Source: Streptomyces lunaelactis
Lineage (GTDB): Bacteria > Actinomycetota > Actinomycetes > Streptomycetales > Streptomycetaceae
Direction of reading: 5' to 3'
Length of the DNA stretch: 64,000 bases
Assembly: GCF_003054555.1 (NCBI RefSeq)
Contig: NZ_CP026304.1
Coordinates: 4,154,001-4,218,000, forward strand
The notes beneath the pieces were generated by a model. That model saw only the letters and a program-made list of their open reading frames with translations, did not search any database and had not been told where the DNA came from. Within the stretch, counting starts at the first letter, position 1. Every line of letters starts with the position of its first letter. Positions 1 to 9,860 of this stretch are shown one piece after another. Made by a program: the position numbers and the translations under genes.

Positions 1-262
1 GGCCGATCGTGTCGTACACGCCCATCTTGCGGGCGAGGTCGACCTTCGTGCCGACGCCGTCGGTGGCCGAGGCGAGCAGCGGGCGCTCGTAGAGCTTGAG
101 GGCGGAGGCGTCGAAGAGGCCGGCGAAGCCGCCGAGGCCGCCGAGGACCTCGGGGCGCTGCGTCTTCTTCACCCACTCCTTCATCAGCTCGACGGCGCGG
201 TCACCCGCCTCGATGTCGACACCTGCGGACGCGTAGCTGGCACCGGTGGACTCAGCAGACAT
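1..262 (-). CDS. purM: Phosphoribosylformylglycinamidine cyclo-ligase (AIR synthetase), N-terminal part
   Basis: PurM closes the imidazole ring, converting FGAM to AIR with ATP in step five of cytosolic purine synthesis. Only the first ~87 codons are in the window; the rest lies beyond base 1. The ATG at 262 opens with [20 protein letters not shown]. The following stretch ([16 protein letters not shown], then [18 protein letters not shown]) holds the glycine-rich and TDGVGTK signatures of the PurM amino domain. It lies 33 bp downstream of purF on the same strand, so co-transcription with purF is likely. The identification rests on strong N-terminal motifs and on the neighbour. Confidence 0.95.
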   Translation of the reverse strand, partial: MSAESTGASYASAGVDIEAGDRAVELMKEWVKKTQRPEVLGGLGGFAGLFDASALKLYERPLLASATDGVGTKVDLARKMGVYDTIG

Positions 263-295
263 AGCCAAGAACTTTCGTGTCGTAAAACGGGGGCG

Positions 296-1813
296 TTACG
301 GGCGACGGAGCGCGTCGGCGGCATCGGAGCCGCCCGCCAGCTCGGTCTCCAGCAGCTGCTTGCCGAGCAGTTCGGGATCGGGCAGATCCATCGGGTATTC
401 GCCGTCGAAGCAGGCGCGGCAAAGATTCGGCTTGTCGATGGTCGTCGCCTCGATCATGCCGTCGAGGGAGATGTACGAGAGGGAGTCCGCGCCCATGGAG
501 GCGGCGATCTCGTCGACGGTCATGCCGTTGGCGATCAGCTCGGCGCGGGTCGCGAAGTCGATGCCGAAGAAGCAGGGCCACTTCACCGGCGGGGACGAGA
601 TCCGGATGTGGACCTCGGCGGCGCCGGCCTCGCGGAGCATCTTGACCAGGGCGCGCTGGGTGTTGCCGCGGACGATCGAGTCGTCGACGACCACCAGGCG
701 CTTGCCCCGGATGACTTCCTTGAGGGGGTTCAGCTTGAGGCGGATGCCCAGCTGGCGGATGGTCTGGGACGGCTGGATGAAGGTGCGGCCGACGTAGGCG
801 TTCTTCACCAGGCCGGAGCCGTACGGGATTCCGCTGGCCTCGGCGTAGCCGATGGCGGCGGGGGTGCCGGACTCCGGCGTCGCTATCACCAGATCCGCGT
901 CGGCCGGAGCTTCCTTGGCGAGCCTGCGGCCCATCTCCACACGGGAGAGATAGACGTTCCGGCCGGCGATGTCGGTGTCCGGGCGGGCCAGATAGACGTA
1001 CTCGAAGACACAGCCCTTGGGCTTCGCTTCCGCGAATCGGGAAGTGCGGAGTCCGTTCTCGTCGATGGCGATGAGCTCGCCGGGCTCGATCTCGCGGACA
1101 AAGCTGGCGCCGCAGATGTCCAGGGCGGCGGACTCGCTCGCGACAACCCAGCCGCGGTCGAGGCGGCCGAGGACGAGGGGGCGGATGCCCTGCGGGTCAC
1201 GGGCGGCGTACAGGGTGCTCTCGTCCATGAAGACGAGGGAGAACGCGCCCCTGACCTCCGGGAGCACCTTGGCGGCGGCCGCCTCTATGGTGAGCGGTTT
1301 GCCGTCCTCGTCGACCTGGCCCGCGAGGAGCGCGGTGACCAGATCGGTGTCATTGGTGGCGGCGACCTGGGTGGCCCGGCCGTCCTCCTTGGGGAGCTCG
1401 GCGACCATCTCGGCGAGCTGAGCGGTGTTGACCAGGTTTCCGTTGTGGCCGAGCGCGATCGAGCCGTTGGCGGTCGCCCGGAACGTCGGCTGCGCGTTCT
1501 CCCACACGGAGGCGCCCGTGGTCGAGTAGCGGGCGTGACCGACCGCGATATGACCCTTGAGCGAGCCGAGAGAGGTTTCGTCGAAGACCTGAGAGACCAG
1601 GCCCATGTCCTTGAAGACGAGGATCTGTGAGCCGTTGCTCACCGCGATTCCCGCGGATTCCTGGCCTCGATGTTGGAGGGCGTAGAGCCCGAAGTAAGTG
1701 AGCTTCGCGACCTCTTCACCCGGGGCCCAGACACCGTAGACGCCGCAAGCGTCCTGGGGGCCTTTCTCACCGGGGAGCAGGTCGTGGTTGAGTCGTCCGT
1801 CACCACGTGGCAC
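296..1813 (-). CDS. purF: Amidophosphoribosyltransferase
   Basis: PurF catalyses the committed step of purine synthesis, transferring glutamine amide nitrogen to PRPP to give phosphoribosylamine. The 505-residue product starts at a GTG. Cys23 (in DACGVYGVW) is the expected nucleophile exposed after cleavage of a short propeptide, and an Ntn-type glutaminase domain follows (ALQHRGQESAGIAV). The phosphoribosyltransferase half carries the PRPP-binding signature VVVDDSIVRGNTQ. Near the C-terminus NLCRACFDGEYP resembles the cysteine region of the Bacillus-type Fe-S enzymes. Length and domain order are normal. purM follows immediately. Confidence 0.97.
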   Translation of the reverse strand: MPRGDGRLNHDLLPGEKGPQDACGVYGVWAPGEEVAKLTYFGLYALQHRGQESAGIAVSNGSQILVFKDMGLVSQVFDETSLGSLKGHIAVGHARYSTTGASVWENAQPTFRATANGSIALGHNGNLVNTAQLAEMVAELPKEDGRATQVAATNDTDLVTALLAGQVDEDGKPLTIEAAAAKVLPEVRGAFSLVFMDESTLYAARDPQGIRPLVLGRLDRGWVVASESAALDICGASFVREIEPGELIAIDENGLRTSRFAEAKPKGCVFEYVYLARPDTDIAGRNVYLSRVEMGRRLAKEAPADADLVIATPESGTPAAIGYAEASGIPYGSGLVKNAYVGRTFIQPSQTIRQLGIRLKLNPLKEVIRGKRLVVVDDSIVRGNTQRALVKMLREAGAAEVHIRISSPPVKWPCFFGIDFATRAELIANGMTVDEIAASMGADSLSYISLDGMIEATTIDKPNLCRACFDGEYPMDLPDPELLGKQLLETELAGGSDAADALRRP

Positions 1814-2038
1814 GGCACCGAGTGTAGGCGAGATCGACCACTGGTCCGAATTGGGGAAGGCCGGAGGTCGCTCCTGAGGCGTCCTGGCAGCCGCCGGAAT
1901 CGCTCCGGTGCAGGTGGGAGGGGCGGACCGGGCGACCGGGTGCTAAGTGTCACAGCGGGCCGATCCCTCAGGCGGTGATCACGATGGGTGATTTGGGCCT
2001 ACGCGGAGCCCCCGCCGGAGCTGGGCCGGGCTCCCCGC

Positions 2039-2092
2039 CGATCACGCTGATCACTGCTGACCGCTGTTGATCACTGCTGATCACTGCTGCGG
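2039..2092. repeat. Short imperfect tandem repeat of TGATCACTGC units
   Basis: Four TGATCA-type units lie close together (CGCTGATCACTGCTGACC, then GTTGATCACTGCTGATCACT), running into the 3' end of the lipoprotein gene whose TGA stop is part of the array. The intergenic stretch 1814-2080 before it contains no other recognisable gene. No protein-coding signal or strong hairpin plus T-run is obvious. Confidence 0.5.
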
Positions 2093-2902
2093 AATCGGCT
2101 CCGCGTTCGCGGCCAGTCCTTTGCCGTTCGCCGCGGTGAGGGAGAGGCTGCGGTGCTGAAGTTCGTACATCACCGTCCCGTCGAGGACCTTGAGCATCTC
2201 GCGCTCCAGTTTCATCTCCGGGCCCGGGCAGAGCTTCCGGGTGGTGGCGAGGCGGCCGAACGTGATCTTGGCCCCGGAGACCTTCGCGGTGCTGGTGAAC
2301 GTGTTGCAGCCGAGGCTGCCGTGTACGGAACCGTCCTTCCCGAAGGTCAGATTCGCCTCCGTGCCGGCGGTCAGGGACGACGCAGTCCCGCCGGCCAGGA
2401 GGGAGTCCACCACCCACTTGGTGCCCACCAGCGGAGCCGGGGGCTCGGACGTGAGGTTGATGGAGTCGCCCTTCTCGGTGGTCAGGGTGAGCTTGTCGTC
2501 GGCGACCTTCGCCTTGAGCTTGCCGTGGAAGGCGGCGCGCAGGGCGTCCTCGAAACCCTGGACGTCCTTGGCACAGGCCATCTCGGTCATCTCGCCCCGG
2601 CCCACGGTGATGGTGTCGCCGTTGACGGTGACATCGGCACCGAAGTGGTTGCAGCCGTAGTTGCCCTGGGCGCGGCCCTTTTTGGTGATCTCGACGTGCG
2701 CGCCGGACGGGGCCGCGGACTTCCTGCCGTCGACGGTCACGCTGTCGACGGACCAGTGGACGCCGGCGAGGGGCAGATCGGTCGTGACCGTGCCGCCTCC
2801 GCCGCCGTCACCGGATCCGGACCCCGGCTCCGTGCCACAGGCGGCGAGGGCGAGAAGGGCCAGGGTGGTGACAGGAATGCTCAGCTGGTTGCGCATACCC
2901 AT
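2081..2902 (-). CDS. Secreted lipoprotein with two META domains
   Basis: The product is about 273 residues. A signal peptide ends in a lipobox (LLALAACG, Cys near residue 22), so it should be a membrane-anchored exported lipoprotein. Two META-type repeats follow. The first contains GVHWSVDSV, NYGCNHFGADV and GRGEMTEMAC; the second contains GTKWVVDSLLAG, GSLGCNTFTS and RKLCPGPEM. The W...GCN...C pattern is typical of META/HslJ-like beta folds, associated with envelope stress or heat-shock phenotypes in other bacteria. Its exact role here is unknown. ATG at 2902 or at 2896 are both possible; neither has a convincing ribosome-binding site. An in-frame extension upstream exists but lacks the signal peptide at its N-terminus. 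Confidence 0.85.
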   Translation of the reverse strand: MGMRNQLSIPVTTLALLALAACGTEPGSGSGDGGGGGTVTTDLPLAGVHWSVDSVTVDGRKSAAPSGAHVEITKKGRAQGNYGCNHFGADVTVNGDTITVGRGEMTEMACAKDVQGFEDALRAAFHGKLKAKVADDKLTLTTEKGDSINLTSEPPAPLVGTKWVVDSLLAGGTASSLTAGTEANLTFGKDGSVHGSLGCNTFTSTAKVSGAKITFGRLATTRKLCPGPEMKLEREMLKVLDGTVMYELQHRSLSLTAANGKGLAANAEPIPQQ

Positions 2903-2988
2903 GGGACGGGACAGCCGAGGCTCCGGTTCCCGGGTTGTGGTCCCTGGGCTCTGCGATCGTCCTGAGCCGGGCGGGCGATCATTCTTCG

Positions 2989-3780
2989 TCAGCCGAGGAT
3001 CGGCAGCAGCCCCGAGAGGTCGGCGCGCTCGCCGCTCGCGCTGACCTTCGCCGTCTCGAGCGCCTCGGCCCATCCCGTACGCCCGGTGGCGAGCCGGATC
3101 CAGGTCAGCGGGTCGGTCTCGACGACATTGGGCGGGGTGCCACGGGTATGCCGCGGGCCCTCGACGCACTGCACCACGGCGAACGGCGGCACCCGCACCT
3201 CCGTGGACGCCCCGGGAGCCTTGACCGCGAGCGCGTCCGCGAGGAGCCGGGTGCACGCGGCGAGCGCCCGCCGGTCGTACGGGATGCCGAGCCCGGTCGC
3301 ATCGTTCACGTCGTCGGTGTGGACGACGAGCTCAACGGCGCGGGTGACCACATAGTCGCCGAGCCGCATCGCACCCACGCGAGTGGCGAGCAGCCGGTCG
3401 TCGGAAGCGACGGGCAACAGCTCGGCGAACCGGGCCGCGGTTCGCGCGTAGAGCTCCGGCGGCTCCGCGCTCGCCGCGATCTCCTTGGTGTCGTCGGAGA
3501 TGTCCCCGGCGTGCCCGGCTGTCGCGAACGGCCAGTCCAGCAGCTCGACCTCCAGCTTGGCCGGCGCGGGCTGCTCGAGGCACTGGGCGACCGCGCCGAC
3601 CGCCATGGTGATGTGCCCGGCCAGGTCACGTACGGTCCAGTCCCCCAGGCGGGTCGGCAGGGCGAGCTGCTCGGGCGTGAGCGTGCCGACCGCCTGCCGT
3701 ACGTGCTCGAACTGGGCGAGGACGGCGGCGCGGATCTTGACGGGGTCGTAGTTGCGCGTGCGCTTCTTGGCCGGTGGCAT
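2989..3780 (-). CDS. Maleylpyruvate isomerase family mycothiol-dependent enzyme / sterol-carrier-like protein
   Basis: A 263-residue cytosolic protein. The N-terminal helical bundle resembles the MDMPI (mycothiol-dependent maleylpyruvate isomerase, DinB-like) fold: LPTRLGDWTVRDLAGHITMA with the conserved His, and VTRAVELVVHTDDVNDA in the second metal-ligand region. The C-terminal ~90 residues (RVPPFAVVQCVEG onward) resemble the SCP2-like domain often attached to this family in actinomycetes. Mycothiol is the actinobacterial thiol, so the family fits the host. The substrate is unknown. It sits between purL and the META lipoprotein on the same strand, separated from purL by a strong terminator. 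Confidence 0.8.
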   Translation of the reverse strand: MPPAKKRTRNYDPVKIRAAVLAQFEHVRQAVGTLTPEQLALPTRLGDWTVRDLAGHITMAVGAVAQCLEQPAPAKLEVELLDWPFATAGHAGDISDDTKEIAASAEPPELYARTAARFAELLPVASDDRLLATRVGAMRLGDYVVTRAVELVVHTDDVNDATGLGIPYDRRALAACTRLLADALAVKAPGASTEVRVPPFAVVQCVEGPRHTRGTPPNVVETDPLTWIRLATGRTGWAEALETAKVSASGERADLSGLLPILG

Positions 3781-3812
3781 GGACCGACAGTAGGCCGTGG
3801 GTACGACAGCGA

Positions 3813-3851
3813 GACCGAGCCCCTGCCGGGGGACCCGGCAGGGGCTCGGTC
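3813..3851 (-). terminator. Strong hairpin terminator downstream of purL
   Basis: A perfect 18-bp inverted repeat (GACCGAGCCCCTGCCGGG, loop GGA, then its complement) lies 30 bp after the purL stop and just before the next gene. There is no T-run, as is usual for Streptomyces terminators. It should end the purSQL transcript. Confidence 0.8.
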
Positions 3852-3880
3852 AGCAGCAGTCGTCAGACCACGGCAGTACG

Positions 3881-6159
<2,279 letters not shown>

Positions 6160-6163
<4 letters not shown>

Positions 6164-6840
6164 GCGTTGACCAGCTTCTTCAGGATCGAGGTGAAGAATC
6201 CGAGGCCGTCGGTACGGCCCGTACCGATCAGCGGCTCGACGGCGTGCTCGGGGTGCGGCATCAGGCCGACGACATTGCCCGCGGCGTTGGTGATGCCGGC
6301 GATGTCCCGGAGCGAGCCGTTCGGATTGAAGTCGAGGTACCGGAAAGCGACGCGGCCCTCGGCCTCGAGCTCGTCGAGCGTGCGCTCGTCGGCGACGTAC
6401 CGCCCGTCCATGTTCTTGAGCGGGATCTGGATCTCCTGACCGGCGGTGTAGTCCGCGGTCCAGGCCGTCCCACTCGTTTCCACCCGCAGCTTCTGCTCAC
6501 GGCAGATGAAGTGGAGGTGGTTGTTCTGGAGCATCGCGCCCGGCAGCAGATGCGACTCGGTGAGGATCTGGAAGCCGTTGCAGATGCCGAGGACCGGCAG
6601 ACCGGCCCTGGCCTGCTCGATGATCGTCTCCATCACCGGCGAGAAGCGGGAGATGGCTCCGGCCCGCAGATAGTCGCCGTAGGAGAAGCCTCCGGCCAGC
6701 ACCACGGCGTCGACCTGCTTGAGGTCCTTGTCGCGGTGCCACAGCGAGACGGGTTCGGCGCCCGCGAGGCGGACGGCCCGCAGGCTGTCCTGGTCGTCGA
6801 GCGTGCCGGGGAAGGTGACGACTCCGATGCGAGCGGTCAC
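6160..6840 (-). CDS. purQ: Phosphoribosylformylglycinamidine synthase glutaminase subunit PurQ
   Basis: A class I glutamine amidotransferase of 226 residues that releases ammonia for PurL. The nucleophile elbow is [11 protein letters not shown] (Cys near residue 87) and the His-Glu pair is in [11 protein letters not shown] near residue 200. It opens with [15 protein letters not shown]. It overlaps purS upstream and purL downstream by four bases each, so the three subunits form a coupled operon in the order purS-purQ-purL. Confidence 0.97.
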
Positions 6841-7082
6841 GACTCCACCTTTACGACGAAGTCCTCGATGACGGTGTTGGCGAGGAACGTTTCGGCCATC
6901 TCATGGATGCGGGCGAGGGCGGCTTCGTCGACCGGCCCCTCCACCTCCAGCTCGAAGCGCTTTCCCTGACGTACGTCCGCGATTCCGTCGAATCCGAGGC
7001 GGGGCAGTGCGCGCTGTACTGCCTGTCCCTGGGGGTCGAGGATCTCGGGCTTGAGCATGACGTCGACTACGACGCGTGCCAC
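6837..7082 (-). CDS. purS: Phosphoribosylformylglycinamidine synthase subunit PurS
   Basis: The small structural subunit that lets PurL and PurQ associate. It begins [20 protein letters not shown] and carries the [17 protein letters not shown] core of the family; about 81 residues. Two GTG codons are in frame, at 7088 and 7082. I chose 7082 because GGGAG sits five bases upstream of it, whereas the GTG at 7088 directly abuts that GGGAG. It is the first gene of the purSQL operon, so the promoter should lie in 7089-7361. Confidence 0.95.
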   Translation of the reverse strand: MARVVVDVMLKPEILDPQGQAVQRALPRLGFDGIADVRQGKRFELEVEGPVDEAALARIHEMAETFLANTVIEDFVVKVES

Positions 7083-7088
7083 GGGCAC

Positions 7089-7361
7089 TCCCGGTGGTGT
7101 GTTGCGAGGGCGGTTCCCTCAGCGTACCCGGCCGAAAAATCTACGCGGGTAGATATCGCAAGAACACCCAGGGAAAATCCAGGGAAAAATCGCGCTTCCC
7201 ATTGCCGTCGGACACGCGCATGTAATTGGCTGGGCTTCACAATGCGCCACCCACCGCTGTACAAAGGAATACAGAGGAAAGCAGCATTGCCCCTCAACGG
7301 CCGGAAAGCCGGTATCGCCGCCCGTCAGAACCGGTGATACCGCAGGAAAGGACCGATATCC
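7089..7361. promoter_or_regulatory. AT-richer divergent promoter region between purS and the Lsr2-type gene
   Basis: About 270 bp without a gene that must hold the promoters for purSQL (minus) and the Lsr2 paralogue (plus). It is clearly more AT-rich than its surroundings (for example GGGAAAATCCAGGGAAAAAT near 7170-7190, and TAGATATCG near 7150), a composition Lsr2 proteins prefer to bind. No riboswitch or convincing -10/-35 pair was recognised. Confidence 0.45.
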
Positions 7362-7697
7362 GTGGCTCAGCGAGTAGTGGTCACGCTCTCCGACGACATG
7401 GACGGCGGAGAAGCGGCGGAAACGGTCGCGTTCGCGCTGGACGGGAAGTCGTACGAGATCGACCTCAATCCCTCCAATGCAAAGAAACTGCGCAAGGCCC
7501 TGGCCCCGTACATGGCGGCCGGCCGAAAGCAGACAAACGCCAGCAAGCATGACAAGTCCCGCATCTCCTACCGGCACACCTCGCTCGCGCCCGCCCCGGC
7601 GGCCGTACGGGCGTGGGCACAGTCCAACAAGATGGACGTGCCCGCGCGCGGCAGGATCCCCAAGCGGGTCTACGAGGCCTTCCGCGAAGCCAGTTGA
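7362..7697 (+). CDS. lsr2: Lsr2-family nucleoid-associated protein (probable LsrL paralogue)
   Basis: A small H-NS-like DNA-bridging protein of 111 residues. The N-terminal oligomerisation region starts AQRVVVTLSDDMDGGEAAET, followed by YEIDLNPSNAKKLRKAL. The C-terminal DNA-binding domain ends in VRAWAQSNKMDVPARGRIPKRV, with the RGR AT-hook-like motif near residue 99. The family silences AT-rich, often horizontally acquired DNA. Streptomyces usually carry two copies, Lsr2 and LsrL; from memory, the one beside purS/purL corresponds to LsrL, so the assignment to that paralogue is inference. GTG start. Confidence 0.92.
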   Translation: MAQRVVVTLSDDMDGGEAAETVAFALDGKSYEIDLNPSNAKKLRKALAPYMAAGRKQTNASKHDKSRISYRHTSLAPAPAAVRAWAQSNKMDVPARGRIPKRVYEAFREAS

Positions 7698-7717
7698 GGG
7701 GCACGCGCGGATCCGAG

Positions 7718-7748
7718 TTGCACTGCACCCCCGCAGTTCGGCTAGAGT
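7718..7748 (+). promoter_or_regulatory. Possible promoter for the tRNA-Gly(UCC) gene
   Basis: TTGCAC at 7718-7723 and TAGAGT at 7743-7748 resemble -35 and -10 boxes of a housekeeping (HrdB-type) promoter, with a rather long 19-bp spacer. The tRNA starts 50 bp further on. Weak evidence. Confidence 0.35.
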
Positions 7749-7797
7749 CTGGAGCACGCCGAGGGGCGAGGCCGCAAAGCCCCACCTCACGCAGCGT

Positions 7798-7869
7798 GCG
7801 GGTGTAGTTCAGTAGTAGAACATCCTCCTTCCAGGGGGAAGGCGCAGTGTGCAATTCCTGTCACCCGCT
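7798..7869 (+). tRNA. tRNA-Gly(UCC) with aberrant D- and T-loops
   Basis: A 72-nt cloverleaf with a perfect 7-bp acceptor (GCGGGTG/CACCCGC), U discriminator, 4-bp D stem (GTTC/GAAC) and 5-bp anticodon stem around the loop CTTCCAG (anticodon UCC). CCA is not encoded. The D-loop reads AGTAGTA where AnTGGTA is normal, so G18 is replaced by A. The T-loop reads TGCAATT instead of TTCNANT, so position 55 is G. The T stem is almost unpaired in the standard register; shifting by one base gives only a 4-bp stem. The G18-Psi55 tertiary pair that holds the elbow together cannot form, so this may be a non-translational glycyl-tRNA. Confidence 0.85.
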
Positions 7870-7950
7870 CTGCATCGCTTTACCGGACTGCTTCAGTGGG
7901 TCGGGTAGGGTGGTGGACGCACCGCCCAGTGAGAGCTGAGCGGCAGCAAT

Positions 7951-8023
7951 GCGGACGTGGCTCAGTTGGTAGAGCATCACCTTGCCAAGGTGAGGGTCGC
8001 GAGTTCGAATCTCGTCGTCCGCT
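7951..8023 (+). tRNA. tRNA-Gly(GCC)
   Basis: A normal cloverleaf: acceptor GCGGACG/CGTCCGC, D-loop AGTTGGTA, anticodon loop TTGCCAA (GCC), T-arm CGAGTTCGAATCTCG, U discriminator, CCA not encoded. It lies 81 bp after the aberrant tRNA-Gly(UCC) and is followed by a terminator, so the two could be co-transcribed. Confidence 0.96.
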
Positions 8024-8030
8024 CAGAGTG

Positions 8031-8059
8031 AAGGCCCTGGTCGATATGACCGGGGCCTT
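8031..8059 (+). terminator. Hairpin terminator after tRNA-Gly(GCC)
   Basis: AAGGCCCTGGTC, loop GATAT, GACCGGGGCCTT: a 12-bp stem with one G-U-type mismatch, eight bases after the tRNA end. Confidence 0.8.
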
Positions 8060-8162
8060 CGTCGTATGCGCCCGACGGGTGTGGACCCCCGATGACATTT
8101 GTCATCGGAGCCGGTGACAGTGCGCACTGCCCGACGCCCCTGGCCGGCGGAAGCCTTGAGTC

Positions 8163-9080
8163 ATGACCAGCGACGAGTATGTGATCGAGGCGGAAGGGCT
8201 GCGGCGGACCTACGCCAGTGGCTTCGAGGCAGTGACCGGGATCTCCTTCTCCGTGGCGCGCGGCGAAATCTTCGCCCTGCTCGGAACCAATGGCGCGGGC
8301 AAGACCTCCACAGTCGAGCTGCTGGAGGGCCTCACCGCCCCCGACGACGGGCGGGTGCGGGTGCTCGGCCAGGATCCCTTCCGCGAGCGCGCCGCCGTCC
8401 GGCCCCGGATCGGCGTGATGCTCCAGGAGGGCGGCTTTCCCTCCGACCTGACGGTCGCCGAGACCACCCGGATGTGGGCGGGGTGCACCAGCGGGGCACG
8501 CCCCACCGGGGAGGCGCTGAAGCTGGTGGGGCTCGCGGAGCGCTCCGGCGTACGGGTCAAGCAGCTGTCCGGCGGTGAGCGGCGGCGGCTGGATCTGGCA
8601 CTGGCGCTGCTCGGGCGGCCCGAGGTGCTCTTCCTCGACGAGCCGACGACCGGTCTTGACGCCGAAGGGCGACGCGACACCTGGGAACTGGTGCGTGCGC
8701 TGCGGGACGGCGGCACCACCGTGCTGCTGACCACGCACTATCTGGAGGAGGCCGAGTCGCTGGCCGACCGGCTGGCGATCATGCACCGGGGGCGGATCGT
8801 GACCACGGGGACTCCGGCCGAGGTGACGGCGGCCCGGCCTGCCCGCATCCGTTTCGTACTGCCCGAGGGGGTGGCGGCAGGGCGGCTGCCGCTCTCGCTG
8901 CGGGCCGCGGCGGCCGGCCGGCGGATCGAGATCCGTACGCACCACCTGCAGCAGTCCCTCGGTGAACTGCTGCTGTGGGCAAAGGAGTCGGACGTACGGC
9001 TGGAACAGCTCGACGCCCGCTCGGCCTCGCTCGAAGAGGCCTTCCTCGACATCGCGCAGACTCAGACGGCGGGTGCCTGA
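8163..9080 (+). CDS. ABC-2 type exporter, ATP-binding protein
   Basis: The nucleotide-binding subunit of a DrrA-like exporter, 305 residues. Walker A is LGTNGAGKTSTVELLEG (near residue 40), the signature is KQLSGGERRRLDLALALL, Walker B is VLFLDEPTTGLD, and the switch His is in TVLLTTHYLEE. A long C-terminal extension follows, as in drug and lipid exporters. It is the first gene of a four-gene run (ATPase, permease, sensor kinase, regulator) with 1-bp to small gaps. The substrate is unknown; the attached two-component system suggests that it responds to an envelope-active compound. Confidence 0.9.
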   Translation: MTSDEYVIEAEGLRRTYASGFEAVTGISFSVARGEIFALLGTNGAGKTSTVELLEGLTAPDDGRVRVLGQDPFRERAAVRPRIGVMLQEGGFPSDLTVAETTRMWAGCTSGARPTGEALKLVGLAERSGVRVKQLSGGERRRLDLALALLGRPEVLFLDEPTTGLDAEGRRDTWELVRALRDGGTTVLLTTHYLEEAESLADRLAIMHRGRIVTTGTPAEVTAARPARIRFVLPEGVAAGRLPLSLRAAAAGRRIEIRTHHLQQSLGELLLWAKESDVRLEQLDARSASLEEAFLDIAQTQTAGA

Positions 9081-9081
9081 C

Positions 9082-9846
9082 ATGACTGCGACGGCCGGAC
9101 GGCTGACCGCTCTCGGGCGGGCCGAACTGACTCTTCTCCTGCGCAACCGGACCGCACTCTGCGTGGCGCTGCTGATGCCCGGGGCGATGGTGGTGGGGAC
9201 GAAGTCGTCGCTGGACCAGATGGATCCCGACCAGGCCGGGATGAGCGCCGCCGAGGCGGCGATGACCGGCGGGATCGGCATGGTGCTGATCCTTGTCGTC
9301 CATCTCAACCTCGTCTCGGCCTATGTTGCCCGGCGCGAGGAGCTGGTGCTCAAGCGGCTGCGTACAGGGGAGGTGCCGGACCGCGAGATCCTCGTCGGGA
9401 CGGCACTGCCCGCCGCCGGTCTCGCCCTCGCGCAGTGCGTCCTGCTGGTGGTGGCGGGGGTCGCGCTCCTGCACCTGGGGGCGCCGGAGCGGCCCGAACT
9501 GCTCGTGCTGGGCGTGGTGTTGGGGATAGTGCTGCTGACCGTACTGGCGGCTGCGACGTCTGCGGTGACCCGGACCGTGGAGAGCGTGCAGATCACCACC
9601 ATGCCGATGTTCCTGATCTCGATGGCGGGCTCCGGTCTCTTCGTACCCCTGGAGGTGATGCCGGAGAAGGTCGCGTCGGTGTGCGAACTGCTGCCCCTGA
9701 CCGGGGTGATGACGCTCGTCCGGGCCGGATGGCTGGGCGGGGCCGACTCCGGGGACCTGCTGGGTGCCGCCCTGACGACGCTGGCCTGGACCGCGATCTC
9801 GGTGTTTGCTGTTCAGCGTTGGTTCCGCTGGGAGCCGCGCCGCTGA
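9082..9846 (+). CDS. ABC-2 type exporter, permease
   Basis: A 254-residue membrane subunit with about six hydrophobic segments, for example near residues 25-45, 60-80, 105-125, 135-160 (LLVLGVVLGIVLLTVLAAAT), 170-190 and 230-245. An ABC-2 family pattern precedes the last helix (MPMFLISMAGSGLFVPLEVMP). The ATG lies one base after the stop of the ATPase gene. It should form the membrane channel for that ATPase. Confidence 0.88.
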   Translation: MTATAGRLTALGRAELTLLLRNRTALCVALLMPGAMVVGTKSSLDQMDPDQAGMSAAEAAMTGGIGMVLILVVHLNLVSAYVARREELVLKRLRTGEVPDREILVGTALPAAGLALAQCVLLVVAGVALLHLGAPERPELLVLGVVLGIVLLTVLAAATSAVTRTVESVQITTMPMFLISMAGSGLFVPLEVMPEKVASVCELLPLTGVMTLVRAGWLGGADSGDLLGAALTTLAWTAISVFAVQRWFRWEPRR

Positions 9847-9860
9847 CTGAGGGGATGCCT

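Noticed and set aside
7089..7361. A purine riboswitch upstream of purS
   Set aside because: No conserved purine-aptamer loops or paired stems could be drawn on the minus strand.
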